The translations under genes were made by a program, and so were the position numbers. Positions 15,127 through 24,429 of a stretch of 64,000 nt of DNA are shown here, in pieces (position 1 is the stretch's first letter; every line of letters begins with the position of its first letter). The notes under the pieces are model-generated. The model was given only the letters and a program-made list of their open reading frames with translations, made no database searches and was not told the DNA's origin. This DNA comes from Variovorax atrisoli 110B (GTDB lineage: Bacteria > Pseudomonadota > Gammaproteobacteria > Burkholderiales > Burkholderiaceae_C): positions 372,001 to 436,000 of the forward strand of contig NZ_KB907453.1 of the NCBI RefSeq assembly GCF_000382045.1. Reading direction: 5' to 3'.

Positions 15127-17307
15127 ATGACCATGTTCATCCGCACGGCCATGGCGGCGGCCGCCGTCACCGCATTCCAGGCCTCGTACGCGCAGGAAGG
15201 CGCGGAACTCGGCACCATCACCGTCGAGGGCAGCCGCGAGGCCGACGGCCTGCATCTCAGGGAGTCGAGCGGCACCGCATCGCGCCTGGGGCTCTCGGTG
15301 CGCGAGACGCCGGCCTCGGTCGAGATCCTCACGCAGGACGCCATCCAGCAGCGCGGCGCGCGCACCTTCAGCGAGGCGCTGCGCGGCATGACGGGCCTCA
15401 CCGGCGGCGGCCCGCCGTCGTCGCCGACCACGCTGTCCACGCGCGGCTTCAGCAGCCTCATGTACCTGTACGACGGCGTGCGCAGCTCAGGTGCGGGCGT
15501 GACCAACCGCGTGCAGGACACCTGGAACTACGAGCGCATCGAGGTGCTGAAGGGCCCGGCCTCGGTGATCGACGGCGAGGGCGCCATCGGCGGCGTCGTC
15601 AACTTCGTGACCAAGCGTCCCGACCGCAGCAACCCGAACAAGGAGGCGCTGCTCTCGTACGGCAGCTACGGCTCGACCCGCGCCGCGTTCGGCTTCGGCG
15701 GTGCGCTCGGCGACGCCAGCGCCTACCGGCTGGACTACAGCCGCAACGACACCAAAGTGGGCACGATCGCCCGCAACGGCGAGCGCATCGACCACTTCAC
15801 CAGCGGGCTGATGGTCGACTTCGGCGGCTCGGTGAAGCTCGACCTTTCCTTCGACTACCTGCGCGACGGCAACCAGGCCTACTGGGGCACGCCGCTGGTG
15901 CCGGCGAGCTTCGCCACGCAGCCCACGAACGTGGTCAGCACGCCGGACGGCCGCGTGATCGACCGCCGCCTGACGCGCAGCAACTACAACGTGCCCGACG
16001 ACAGGAACTCGTCCGAAACCTACTGGCTGCGCGCGCGCCTTACGGGCCGGCTCGACGGCGGCTGGTCTTGGCGCAACGAGCTATCGGCCAACAAGGCGGA
16101 CCGGGTGTTCCGCAACTCCGAGAGCGCGGTGTTCGTGGCGCCCGCAAGCATCGCGCGCGACCAGACGCTGATCACGCACGACCAGGACTTCTGGCTCGAC
16201 CGATTCGACCTGACGCACAAGGGCAAGCTCGGCGGTATGGACAACCGCTTCGTAGTCGGCGGCGAGTACAGCGAGACGCGCTTCGGCAGCCGGCGCCGCT
16301 TCTCCGACAGCAGCGCCGCCACCGCCAGCCTGCTGCGCGTGCCGGTGTTCGATCCGTACCTTGCGCCCTTCGACGAGAACCCCGCGCTCAGCACCGGCGC
16401 GGGCAACCGCACCAACACCAGCGCGAAGGTGAAGGTGAGCTCGGTCTTCGTGGAAGACGCGCTGAAGCCCTTGAGCAACCTCACGCTGGTGGGCGGCCTG
16501 CGCCACGACCGCACCGAGGTCGACCGCGGCATCGCCGACCTGAACCTGGGCAGCTACACGCGCTTCGGCGCCAGCTACCGCGCCACCTCGGGCCGCATCG
16601 GCGCGGTGTACGACATCACGCCGCAGTCGAGCGTGTACGCGCAGTACACCAATGCCACGCTGCCGGTGAATTCGCTCTTCCTGCTGTCGGCGTCGAACGC
16701 GGCCTTTCCGATGTCGCGCGGCAAGCAGGCCGAGGTGGGCTTCAAGCAGAGCATTCCCGAGGCGAAGCTGGAGTGGACGGCCGCGCTCTACAAGATCGCG
16801 CTCGACAACGTGCTCTCGCGCGACCCCAACGACGCCCGCAACACGGTGAACAACGGGCGTCAGTCGTCGCGCGGCATCGAGCTGTCGACCGTGTGGCGCC
16901 CGACGCGCGAATGGACGCTGGCCGGCAACCTCGCCGCGCTCGACGCGCGCTACGACACGCTGATCGAGGCCGGCGGCGTCTCGCGCGTGGGCAAGACGCC
17001 GCCCAACGTGCCCGAGCGCGTGGCCAACCTGTTCGCCACCTACCGGCCCGACGGATCGAAGTTCGAGTATTTCGCCTCGCTCAACCACACGGGCCGCATG
17101 TACACCGACAACGCCAACCAGATCCGCATCAACGGCTTCACCACGCTCGATGCGGCGGTGAGCTACCGCATGCAGAACGTGCTGCTGAGCTTCCGCGTGC
17201 GCAACCTGACCGACAAGCTCTACGCCACCTGGGCCGGCCGCGCGACGAGCCAGGTGCTGCTGGCGCCGCGGCGCACCTTCGAGCTGTCGGCCAAGTTCGA
17301 CTTCTGA
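15127..17307 (+). CDS. TonB-dependent siderophore-type receptor
   Basis: A 726-residue outer-membrane receptor. A signal peptide of about 22 residues ends in AYA. The plug domain (about 30-160) has ETPASVEILTQDAIQQRGARTFSEALR (split over the TonB-box side) and IEVLKGPASVIDGEGAIGGVVNFVTKRP, typical of the ferrichrome/pyoverdine-type subfamily. The beta-barrel fills the rest and ends in Phe (SAKFDF), as needed for BAM recognition. It lies last in the ABC operon. I chose ATG 15127; an ATG two codons later is equally possible. Ligand unknown. Confidence 0.92.
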   Translation: MTMFIRTAMAAAAVTAFQASYAQEGAELGTITVEGSREADGLHLRESSGTASRLGLSVRETPASVEILTQDAIQQRGARTFSEALRGMTGLTGGGPPSSPTTLSTRGFSSLMYLYDGVRSSGAGVTNRVQDTWNYERIEVLKGPASVIDGEGAIGGVVNFVTKRPDRSNPNKEALLSYGSYGSTRAAFGFGGALGDASAYRLDYSRNDTKVGTIARNGERIDHFTSGLMVDFGGSVKLDLSFDYLRDGNQAYWGTPLVPASFATQPTNVVSTPDGRVIDRRLTRSNYNVPDDRNSSETYWLRARLTGRLDGGWSWRNELSANKADRVFRNSESAVFVAPASIARDQTLITHDQDFWLDRFDLTHKGKLGGMDNRFVVGGEYSETRFGSRRRFSDSSAATASLLRVPVFDPYLAPFDENPALSTGAGNRTNTSAKVKVSSVFVEDALKPLSNLTLVGGLRHDRTEVDRGIADLNLGSYTRFGASYRATSGRIGAVYDITPQSSVYAQYTNATLPVNSLFLLSASNAAFPMSRGKQAEVGFKQSIPEAKLEWTAALYKIALDNVLSRDPNDARNTVNNGRQSSRGIELSTVWRPTREWTLAGNLAALDARYDTLIEAGGVSRVGKTPPNVPERVANLFATYRPDGSKFEYFASLNHTGRMYTDNANQIRINGFTTLDAAVSYRMQNVLLSFRVRNLTDKLYATWAGRATSQVLLAPRRTFELSAKFDF

Positions 17308-17317
17308 CAGGGCGCGT

Positions 17318-18961
17318 TCAGCGCATCTGCAGCCGCGCGTCCTTCGGGTAGCCGATGGTGTAGTCGGCCGTCACGCGCGCGGTCTGGCCGGCCGCAAGGT
17401 CGAGCTGCCACATCGCCAGGCCGGGCTGCCTGTTCCAGGCCAGCTCGGCGGGCTGCGGCGAGAACTCCGAGGCCACGCGTACCTTCTCGTCGACCGACAC
17501 CGGTGCGGCCTCGAGCACCTGCACCGCGATCGGCGTGCGGTGGCGGTTCTCGACGACGTAGGCGCGCTGCACCTTGCGCTCGGCGCGCGAGCCGGCGAAG
17601 CCGCCGGTGCCCTGGTTGTCGCGCTCGGGCTCGGCCTGCACGCGCACCAGTTCGTCGCGGCCGAAGGAGAGCGACAGGCGCGCGTCGCTCGGCGCATTCC
17701 AGCGTCCGCTGCCCACGAAGGCGCCGTCGCGGTACAGCTGCATCGGGCCGGCCGGCCACACGCCCGCGGGCTGGTCGAGTTCGGCGACGAGGAAAGCGCT
17801 GGCGTCGACGCGCGGGCTGGTGCGGGCTGCAAGCCTGGCCGTGTCTTCGTGCTGTCCCAGCGCCATGGTCACGCGCTGGCCGTTGGAGGGCACGTCGATG
17901 GGCTGCGCTACGGAGAATTCGGTGGCGAAGCTGTTGTCGAACACGCTCACGTCGAACAGCGGCTCCTGGCGTTCGCGGCCGTCCGTCGCCTTGCGCGCCA
18001 TCAGCGGCGCGGGGGCGATGGCTGCCGCTGGCGCGGCGGGGTAGGCCATCTCGGCCTGCGGGCGCGGCGGCGGCTCGATGCCGATGCGCCACGCCGAGGG
18101 CAGGCGGCCGGTGGTCTCGCGGCGCGGCTGGCCGGTGGACAGCACCAGCTTCACGCCGCGCCAGTCCTCACCCGTGGCCTGTGCCACCAGGGCCTGGCGC
18201 TCGATGCGGACCTTGCGCGTGGCGGTGTCGAGCAGCGCGCGGTAGGTGGGCGTCCAGCCCGGGCCGTTGACCTGGTAGCTCAGCTTCACGTCGGCATCGG
18301 CGCCAGCGGCCAGCGTCACCGTGACGGCCGTCACCTGGCCGCCGTTGCCCTGGGTGCGGGTGCGCTCGGCCAGCAGCGGGTTGAGCTGGCGGTCGATCTC
18401 GGCCTGTCTGCGCTGGATCTGGTGCTGCTTGAGCAGCGAGTCCTGCCCGGTGCGGCGCATGGCCTCGGTCATCGCGGCGAGGTTGCGCGCGTCCATCGGT
18501 GCGCGGGCGCCTGAAGTGTTGTCGCTCCCGCCGGCCAGCCCCTTGAGGTAGCCGGTGACCATGCCGAGTGCATCGGTCTCCGCCTGCAGGGCGGCCTTCT
18601 GGTCCTCGAGCTCGCGGATGCGGCCGTCGAGCGGGCTGGTCGAACAGCGTGCCGAGAGCTCGCGCTGCTCGCTGAGCACCGAGGTCTCTCCGATGCGCAC
18701 CGAGGCATCGGCCGATACCTGCAGGCTCTGTACGTCAAGCCCGGCCGGCAGGCAGGCGAAGGTGACCGAGCGCGCGCCGGCCGCGACGCGCGCCACGCGC
18801 TCCACGGTGGCGCTGCCCGGGTAGACCTTGACCTGCGTGATGCGCGAGTCGGCCGCCATGGCCGGCGGCGTTGCAGCCTGCCCCTGGGCGCTGATGCTCA
18901 GGACCAGAAGCAAGGCGGCGCCTGCGGTGGCGCGGAGGAGGGCGGAAGTCGATGCTTTCAT
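17318..18961 (-). CDS. MuiA-like DUF4139 domain protein, exported
   Basis: A 547-residue protein of the mucoidy inhibitor A (MuiA) type. It has a signal peptide (about 28 residues), an N-terminal DUF4140-like beta domain (ITQVKVYPGSATVERVARV), a coiled coil around residues 110-210 (RIRELEDQKAALQAETDAL), and a DUF4139 C-terminal beta domain beginning about WTPTYRALLD and ending GYPKDARLQMR. The family is widespread but biochemically undefined. It converges on the TonB receptor gene with 10 bp between stops. The long upstream frame to 19414 is ignored because MKAST at 18961 starts a clean signal peptide. Confidence 0.85.
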   Translation of the reverse strand: MKASTSALLRATAGAALLLVLSISAQGQAATPPAMAADSRITQVKVYPGSATVERVARVAAGARSVTFACLPAGLDVQSLQVSADASVRIGETSVLSEQRELSARCSTSPLDGRIRELEDQKAALQAETDALGMVTGYLKGLAGGSDNTSGARAPMDARNLAAMTEAMRRTGQDSLLKQHQIQRRQAEIDRQLNPLLAERTRTQGNGGQVTAVTVTLAAGADADVKLSYQVNGPGWTPTYRALLDTATRKVRIERQALVAQATGEDWRGVKLVLSTGQPRRETTGRLPSAWRIGIEPPPRPQAEMAYPAAPAAAIAPAPLMARKATDGRERQEPLFDVSVFDNSFATEFSVAQPIDVPSNGQRVTMALGQHEDTARLAARTSPRVDASAFLVAELDQPAGVWPAGPMQLYRDGAFVGSGRWNAPSDARLSLSFGRDELVRVQAEPERDNQGTGGFAGSRAERKVQRAYVVENRHRTPIAVQVLEAAPVSVDEKVRVASEFSPQPAELAWNRQPGLAMWQLDLAAGQTARVTADYTIGYPKDARLQMR

Positions 18962-19186
18962 GGGATGCCTTTGGAGCGGAAGTGATGAATGACCCCGGCT
19001 CATACGGACGGCCCCGGCGAACGGGGTTAAGGCATCGTCGAAAAATTTCTGCGCAGCCCGGCGGTGCTGTCGCCAATGCAACCGCCGCGTCGTTTCCGGT
19101 CGCACGCGCGACGGCCGATGTCCGGGCTGCTTCCTAGAGTGGGTGCACCGTCTTTCCACCCAACCCCCGGACAAGGACCCACCACC

Positions 19187-19642
19187 ATGCTCGACACCAT
19201 CCAGGCCATCAACAGGACCGCCGCCTTCAACCGCTGGGCCGGCTTCGAAGTGACCAGCGCCGGCAATGGGGAAGCCGAACTGCGCATGGACTGGCGCGAG
19301 GAGGACATGGGCCAGTACGCCGGCTTCCTGCACGCCGGAATGATCGGCGCGATGCTCGATACCGTGAGCGGCTACGCGGCCGCCACCGTGGCGGGCCGCG
19401 TGCTGGCCTCGCATTTCTCGGTCAACTGCATCTCGCCCGCCGTCGGCCGCGCCTTCATCGCACGCGGTCGGGTGGTGAAAGCCGGCCGCAAGCAGGTGTT
19501 CGCGGCGGCCGAACTCTATGCGCAGGGCGACAGTGCCGATTCGCTCAAGCTCGTGGCGACGGGGAACGCCATCCTGGTTCCTGTCGAAGAGCCTCCTCCT
19601 GCACCGCAGGAGACGCGGAAGAAGTCGCAGCCCGCCGCCTGA
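19187..19642 (+). CDS. PaaI-family hotdog thioesterase
   Basis: A 151-residue single-hotdog thioesterase. The long helix motif FLHAGMIGAMLDTVSGYAA (about residues 45-64) replaces the commoner HGG..A.L.D, and strands SHFSVNCISPAVG and GRVVKAGRKQVFAAAEL follow. Such enzymes hydrolyse acyl- or aryl-CoA esters, often to relieve product build-up. The last 20 residues are a Pro/Lys-rich tail that overlaps the 3' end of the converging acyltransferase by 98 bp and is unlikely to be functional. Confidence 0.87.
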   Translation: MLDTIQAINRTAAFNRWAGFEVTSAGNGEAELRMDWREEDMGQYAGFLHAGMIGAMLDTVSGYAAATVAGRVLASHFSVNCISPAVGRAFIARGRVVKAGRKQVFAAAELYAQGDSADSLKLVATGNAILVPVEEPPPAPQETRKKSQPAA

Positions 19643-20801
19643 GCTTCAGTCCGAAGAGCGGCCGCAGCAGGTTGGTGCGGCGGATCAGCCCGTCCGTCAG
19701 GAGCCAGCAGCCGAGCAGCGTCAGCGCGATGAGCAGCGCGGGCTCGACGACCGGGCCGAGCGCTAGCGGTGCCAGCAGGGTCACGCCGACGATGATCAGC
19801 GTCTGGTGAAGCACGTACCACGGGTATACCGACTCGTTCGCCCAGCGCAGCCAGGGCCAGGGGCGGTTCAGGTAGCGGTGGCCGTGGCCGAGGATGGTCG
19901 CGACGGCCAGCCAGAGGTAGAGCATGCGCAGGGTGTCCACCAGCAGCCCCGGAAGCGGGCTCTTCATGCCGGCGCGCAGCAAGATGAAGGTGCCGATCAC
20001 CGCGACGGCCAGCGCGAGCGACACGCGGCGCAGCCGCTCCAGTTCCTTCCAGACGCCGGTGTCCACGCCCATCCAGTAGCCGTAGAGGAACATCGTGAAG
20101 TAGATGCTGTGCAGGTGGAAGTCGCGCACCAGGTTGTGCGTGGCCGGGAAGCGCGAGGCCAGCAGCATCGTGAATATCAGCAGCGGCACCACCGGCAACA
20201 GCAGCAGCCTCCAGCCGCGCAGGCCGTTGAAGGCGCCGCGCATCCACTGGCCGGCGGCCGACCGCCACAGCGGCAGCGTCAGGGCGATCAGCGCCGTGTA
20301 GGTGAACAGGTAGGGCAGGTACCAGAGGTGGTTCCAGGTGATGCCGAACTCCGCGCCGTCGAAAGCCTGCTTCGGCCACGGCTGCGCCATCGACAGGTAG
20401 CGCAGCAGGAAGGTGCCGAAGCCCGGTGCCACCAGGCCGTTGGCCACGCCCTGGGCGTAGGCCTGGTAGGGCACGACCACTGCCATGCCGAAGGCCAGCG
20501 GCAGCATCAGCCGCAGGCCCCGGCTGCGCAGCAGGGCCCAGGTGCCCTGGCCCCTGCTCAGGAAGCCGAGCGACACGCCCGAGATCAGAAAGACAAGGTC
20601 CATGCGCCACAGGTTCAGGATGCGCATCGGCCACTGCAGCCATTCGGCCGCGTCCGGGCTCTTGAGGTGCCAGGGCCAGTCGGCCACGTAGTACATGCCC
20701 ACGTGGTAGAGGATGACGAAGAGGAAGGCCAGCGCGCGCAGGGCGTCGATGTCGTGGCGGCGGTGGTCGGGCGGTGTTGCGGCAATGGGGTCGGCGGTCA
20801 T
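19545..20801 (-). CDS. acyltransferase family 3 membrane protein
   Basis: A 418-residue integral membrane protein of the acyltransferase-3 superfamily (OpgC/OafA-like). About ten helices are visible. The N-terminal RHDIDALRALAFLFVILYHVG carries the family arginine and catalytic-type histidine in the first helix, then WRMDLVFLISGVSLGF follows in helix 2. Such enzymes move acyl groups onto periplasmic glycans, lipopolysaccharide or small lipids. It is divergently placed to the membrane LytTR regulator at 20966, which may control it. The C-terminal 25 residues lie in the overlap with the thioesterase gene. Confidence 0.88.
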   Translation of the reverse strand: MTADPIAATPPDHRRHDIDALRALAFLFVILYHVGMYYVADWPWHLKSPDAAEWLQWPMRILNLWRMDLVFLISGVSLGFLSRGQGTWALLRSRGLRLMLPLAFGMAVVVPYQAYAQGVANGLVAPGFGTFLLRYLSMAQPWPKQAFDGAEFGITWNHLWYLPYLFTYTALIALTLPLWRSAAGQWMRGAFNGLRGWRLLLLPVVPLLIFTMLLASRFPATHNLVRDFHLHSIYFTMFLYGYWMGVDTGVWKELERLRRVSLALAVAVIGTFILLRAGMKSPLPGLLVDTLRMLYLWLAVATILGHGHRYLNRPWPWLRWANESVYPWYVLHQTLIIVGVTLLAPLALGPVVEPALLIALTLLGCWLLTDGLIRRTNLLRPLFGLKLRRRAATSSASPAVQEEALRQEPGWRSPSPRA

Positions 20802-20965
20802 GGAAGGTTCCTCGGAGCGGAAAGGCCACCATGCTCGGCCGGGCCGCTTCCGCGAGGTGCGGCCGGGGGACGGATCACCCCCGCTTTGTGACGAGCGGTG
20901 GCCGGCAGGGACGAAATCCGGCCCAGACCGGCCGTCCCTGCGGCCTTTTCGAGAGAATTCCCCGC

Positions 20966-21919
20966 ATGGGAGACCCCCGCAGGAACCTCTACGAACGCTA
21001 CGCGCCGATCCGCCGTCCGCTGGAGGTGGCCTTCTGGATCGTGCTGCTGACGCTGCAGGCCGTGTTCAGCACCATGGTGGCGATCGTCGACATGCGCACG
21101 CGCGCCGTGCCCCGGCCCCACTGGGAGGTCGCGACCTGGGAGGTGTCCAGCCACCTGATGCTGCTGTTCCTGGTGCCGGCGCTGGTGATGGTGGAGCGCC
21201 GGCTGTCGCCGCTGGTGCGCAGCCATCTGCTGCGCTTCCTGGCCTGGCATGCGGTTGCGAGCGCGGCGTTCAGCGTGGTCCACGTGGTGGGCATGTTCGG
21301 GCTGCGGGCGCTGGTCTATGCCATGGCGGGCGAGCACTACGACTTTGGCGGCTGGGTGGGCCAGTGGGGCTACGAGTACCTCAAGGACGTGCGGGTGTAC
21401 GTCAGCATCGTCTTCGGCATCTGGGCGTACCGGCTGTTCCTGCTGCGGCTGCAGGGGGAGGCGCGGGTGCTGGATGTGCCGGAGGAGGGGGCGGTGGCCG
21501 CGCCGGTTGTTGCCCCGAGCCCGGATTCGGAAGGTGCGGGAGGATTTGAACCCCCGGCTGCAGACGCGCTCCCGCCGCCTCCCGCCCGCCCCGAGCGCTT
21601 TCTGGTCCGCAAGCTGCGCCGCGAATTCCTCATCGCCGCCACCGACATCGACTGGCTCCAGGCCGAGGGCAACTACGTCGGCCTGCACGTCAATGGCCAC
21701 GACTACCTGCTGCGCTCCACCCTGACCGACTTCCTGACCCAGCTCGATCCGGCGCTCTTCGTGCGCGTGCACCGCAGCCACGCGGTGAACCTCGCGCGCA
21801 TCAAGGAAATCGAGCCGCTGGACGGCGGCGACGCCCGGCTGCACATGCATGACGGCACCACCGTGCCCTGCAGCCGGCGCTACCGGGACGCGCTGCGGGC
21901 GGGCGCGGGCTCGAGCTGA
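20966..21919 (+). CDS. membrane-anchored LytTR DNA-binding regulator
   Basis: A 317-residue one-component regulator. The N-terminal half holds about four membrane helices (near residues 23-43, 62-82, 90-115, 145-165), a Pro/Ala linker follows (about 170-215), and a LytTR domain closes the protein: FLVRKLRREFLIAATDIDWL, LQAEGNYVGLHV, LRSTLTDFL, FVRVHRSHAVNL and CSRRYRDALRA. There is no receiver domain, so a membrane signal is presumably sensed directly. Candidate targets are its own promoter and the divergent acyltransferase gene. I chose the ATG at 20966. Confidence 0.87.
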   Translation: MGDPRRNLYERYAPIRRPLEVAFWIVLLTLQAVFSTMVAIVDMRTRAVPRPHWEVATWEVSSHLMLLFLVPALVMVERRLSPLVRSHLLRFLAWHAVASAAFSVVHVVGMFGLRALVYAMAGEHYDFGGWVGQWGYEYLKDVRVYVSIVFGIWAYRLFLLRLQGEARVLDVPEEGAVAAPVVAPSPDSEGAGGFEPPAADALPPPPARPERFLVRKLRREFLIAATDIDWLQAEGNYVGLHVNGHDYLLRSTLTDFLTQLDPALFVRVHRSHAVNLARIKEIEPLDGGDARLHMHDGTTVPCSRRYRDALRAGAGSS

Positions 21920-21983
21920 AGCGGTGCGTGGCGGGCTTGATCAGCCCGTTATTGGTTCATTTCGCACCATCGAAGAGCTTATG

Positions 21984-21997
21984 GGCACCATTTTTGC
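21984..21997 (+). promoter_or_regulatory. sigma-54 promoter of the ammonium transporter gene
   Basis: GG at 21984-21985 and GC at 21996-21997 are separated by exactly ten bases, in the context GGCACCATTTTTGCT, a close match to the sigma-54 consensus. The predicted start is near 22009, about 60 bp before the ATG. This fits nitrogen control (RpoN with NtrC) of an ammonium transporter. I did not find a convincing NtrC pair upstream. A dyad GGTGCG-a-CGCACC at 22027-22039 lies in the leader. Confidence 0.75.
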
Positions 21998-22070
21998 TTC
22001 ATTGGGCCGGCGCGCTGGTTGATTCCGGTGCGACGCACCAATTCAAACCAAAAATCCGCAAGAAGCTCCA

Positions 22071-23273
22071 ATGGACGCACTCAAACAGGGCGCAGACGCG
22101 CTGTTCATCCTTCTCGGCGCCATCATGGTCCTGGCCATGCACGCCGGCTTTGCCTTTCTCGAGCTGGGCACCGTGCGCAAGAAGAACCAGGTCAATGCGC
22201 TGGTGAAAATCCTGGTCGACTTCTCGGTCTCGACCATCGTGTATTTCCTGGTGGGCTACGGCGTGGCCTACGGCACGCATTTCTTCGTGAGCGCCACCGA
22301 ACTGTCGGCAAAGAGCGGCTACGAGCTGGTGAAGTTCTTCTTTCTGCTGACCTTCGCGGCGGCCATTCCGGCCATCATCTCGGGCGGCATCGCCGAGCGG
22401 GCCAAGTTCTGGCCGCAGCTCATCGCCACGGCGGTGATCGTCGGCTTCGTCTATCCGCTCTTCGAGGGCATCGCCTGGAACAAGCACTTCGGCATCCAGG
22501 AATGGATCGCCTCGCTCACCGGCCACGAGTTCCATGACTTCGCCGGCTCGGTGGTGGTGCATGCGGTGGGCGGCTGGCTCGCGCTGCCGGCAGTGCTGCT
22601 GCTGGGCGCGCGCCGCAACCGCTACCGCGGCGACGGGTCGCTGAGCGCGCATCCGCCGTCGAACATCCCCTTCCTGGCCCTTGGTGCCTGGGTGCTGTGC
22701 GTGGGCTGGTTCGGCTTCAACGTGATGAGCGCGCAGAGCATCGACAAGATCTCGGGCCTGGTGGCCGTGAACTCGCTGATGGCGATGGTGGGCGGCACGC
22801 TGGTGGCGCTGGCCATGGGCAAGAACGACCCCGGCTTCGTCTACAACGGCCCGCTCGCGGGCCTGGTGGCGGTGTGCGCCGGCTCCGACCTGATGCATCC
22901 GCTGGGCGCGCTGGTGGTGGGCGGCGTGGCGGGCGGCATCTTCGTCAAGCTGTTCACGCTCACGCAGAACAAGTGGAAGATCGACGACGTGCTGGGCGTG
23001 TGGCCGCTGCACGGCCTGTGCGGCACCTGGGGCGGCATCGCGGCCGGCATCTTCGGCACGCAGGCGCTCGGCGGCATCGGCGGCGTGAACGTGTGGGCGC
23101 AGCTCATCGGCACGGTGATGGGCGTGGCCTGGGCCGCGCTGGCGGGTGCGGCGGTGTACGGCGCGCTCAAGGCAGTGGCGGGACTGCGGCTCTCGCAGGA
23201 AGAGGAGTACGACGGTGCCGACCTGTCGATCCACCACATCTCGGCGACGCCCGAGCGCGAGGTCAACTGGTAG
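22071..23273 (+). CDS. amtB: ammonium transporter, AmtB type
   Basis: A 400-residue inner-membrane channel for ammonia/ammonium. Eleven helices are expected; the twin pore histidines are visible in FAGSVVVHAVGG (about residue 164) and VWPLHGLCGTWGG (about residue 311). The conserved AFLELGTVRKKNQVN at the first helix and FGFNVM are present. The N terminus has no cleaved signal-peptide look, unlike some Amt proteins. No glnK gene is adjacent here. A sigma-54 promoter precedes it. The cytosolic C-terminal tail ends EREVNW. Confidence 0.93.
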   Translation: MDALKQGADALFILLGAIMVLAMHAGFAFLELGTVRKKNQVNALVKILVDFSVSTIVYFLVGYGVAYGTHFFVSATELSAKSGYELVKFFFLLTFAAAIPAIISGGIAERAKFWPQLIATAVIVGFVYPLFEGIAWNKHFGIQEWIASLTGHEFHDFAGSVVVHAVGGWLALPAVLLLGARRNRYRGDGSLSAHPPSNIPFLALGAWVLCVGWFGFNVMSAQSIDKISGLVAVNSLMAMVGGTLVALAMGKNDPGFVYNGPLAGLVAVCAGSDLMHPLGALVVGGVAGGIFVKLFTLTQNKWKIDDVLGVWPLHGLCGTWGGIAAGIFGTQALGGIGGVNVWAQLIGTVMGVAWAALAGAAVYGALKAVAGLRLSQEEEYDGADLSIHHISATPEREVNW

Positions 23274-23292
23274 GCCGGCTGCAGGGCCGGCC
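23273..23292 (+). terminator. GC hairpin after amtB, terminator-like
   Basis: GGCCGGC (23273-23279), a six-base loop and GCCGGCC (23286-23292) form a perfect 7-bp hairpin that starts on the last base of the amtB stop codon. There is no T-tract behind it, so it is at best a weak or Rho-assisted terminator. Confidence 0.35.
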
Positions 23293-23340
23293 TGCCTCGG
23301 CTATTCTCGGCGCCCCTTCAAACCACCGAGGAGCCGAACC

Positions 23341-24318
23341 ATGACAACAACACCCGCTCGCTGGCTGCGCCAGGGCATGGCCGCGCTGGCCGGCAGCCTG
23401 CTGATGCTTTCGTTTTCTCCGATGGCGCAAGCCGCCGCGCCGCAGGTCAAGACCCAGGCGCCGGGCTTCTACCGGATGATGCTCGGCGACTTCGAGGTGA
23501 CGGCGCTCTTCGACGGCACCCTCGACCTCGAACCCAAGAAGCTGCTCACCAACACCACCCAGGAGCAGGTCGGCAAGCTGCTCGACCGGGGCTTCGAGAA
23601 AGACGCCGTGCCCACCTCTGTGAACGGCTACCTCATCAACACCGGCAGCAAGCTGGTGCTGGTCGACACCGGCGCCGGCGGCCTCTTCGGCCCCACGCTC
23701 GGCAACCTGCAGGCCAACCTCAAGGCCGCGGGCTACCAGCCCGAGCAGGTCGACGACGTGCTCATCACACACATGCACGGCGACCACGTCGGCGGCCTCG
23801 TGCAGGACGGCAAGCTGGTCTTTCCCAACGCCACCATCCACGCCGGGCAGGAGGATGCCGACTTCTGGCTGAACAAGGCCAACCTCGAGAAGGCCTCGGC
23901 CGAGATGAAGGGCTTCTTCCAGGGGGCGATGGCCTCGCTGAACCCGTACGTGGAAGCCGGCAAGTTCAAGGGCATGAAGGGCGGCACCGAGCTGGCGCCC
24001 GGCATCAAGGCCGTGCCCGCCCACGGCCACACGCCCGGCCACAACACCTACGTCGTCGAGTCCAAGGGCCAGAAGCTGGTGCTGTGGGGCGACCTGATGC
24101 ACGTGGCCGCGGTGCAGTTCGCGCAGCCGCAGGTCACCATCTCCTTCGACGTCGACTCGAAGCCGGCGGCGGTGGAGCGCAAGAAGGCGTACGCCGACGC
24201 GGCCAAGGGCCGCTACCTCGTGGGCAGCGCGCACCTGCCGTTCCCGGGGCTGGGCCACGTGCGGGCCGAGGGCAAGGGCTACGTCTGGGTGCCGGTCGAC
24301 TACCAGCAGGTGCGATGA
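23341..24318 (+). CDS. exported MBL-fold metallohydrolase
   Basis: A 325-residue metallo-beta-lactamase-fold enzyme with a signal peptide of about 31 residues (ending AQA), hence periplasmic. The metal site is HMHGDH at 144-149, with further ligands in AHGHTPGH (about 228-234), WGDLMH (Asp251) and GSAHLPFPG. The overall pattern (GYLINTGSKLVLVDTGAG, then ELAPGIKAVPAHGHTPGH) is common to a large group of lactonase-like and MBL hydrolases. The substrate is not evident. A well-placed GGAGC precedes the ATG. Confidence 0.9.
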   Translation: MTTTPARWLRQGMAALAGSLLMLSFSPMAQAAAPQVKTQAPGFYRMMLGDFEVTALFDGTLDLEPKKLLTNTTQEQVGKLLDRGFEKDAVPTSVNGYLINTGSKLVLVDTGAGGLFGPTLGNLQANLKAAGYQPEQVDDVLITHMHGDHVGGLVQDGKLVFPNATIHAGQEDADFWLNKANLEKASAEMKGFFQGAMASLNPYVEAGKFKGMKGGTELAPGIKAVPAHGHTPGHNTYVVESKGQKLVLWGDLMHVAAVQFAQPQVTISFDVDSKPAAVERKKAYADAAKGRYLVGSAHLPFPGLGHVRAEGKGYVWVPVDYQQVR

Positions 24319-24429
24319 GCGACCGATGAAGGTTGAGCGGCGCGGGCCGGTGTCGCGGCGCCCGCGGGCACGAATGCGCGCTCTGTAGCAAACTGGCCGG
24401 CCGCTTCGCTTTCATCATCCATCCGCCCC

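Noticed and set aside
21850..21960. Possible NtrC site pair upstream of amtB (dyads around GGCAC...GTGCC and TGGT...ACCA)
   Set aside because: The spacing and half-site order do not match the NtrC consensus, so only the sigma-54 promoter is reported.
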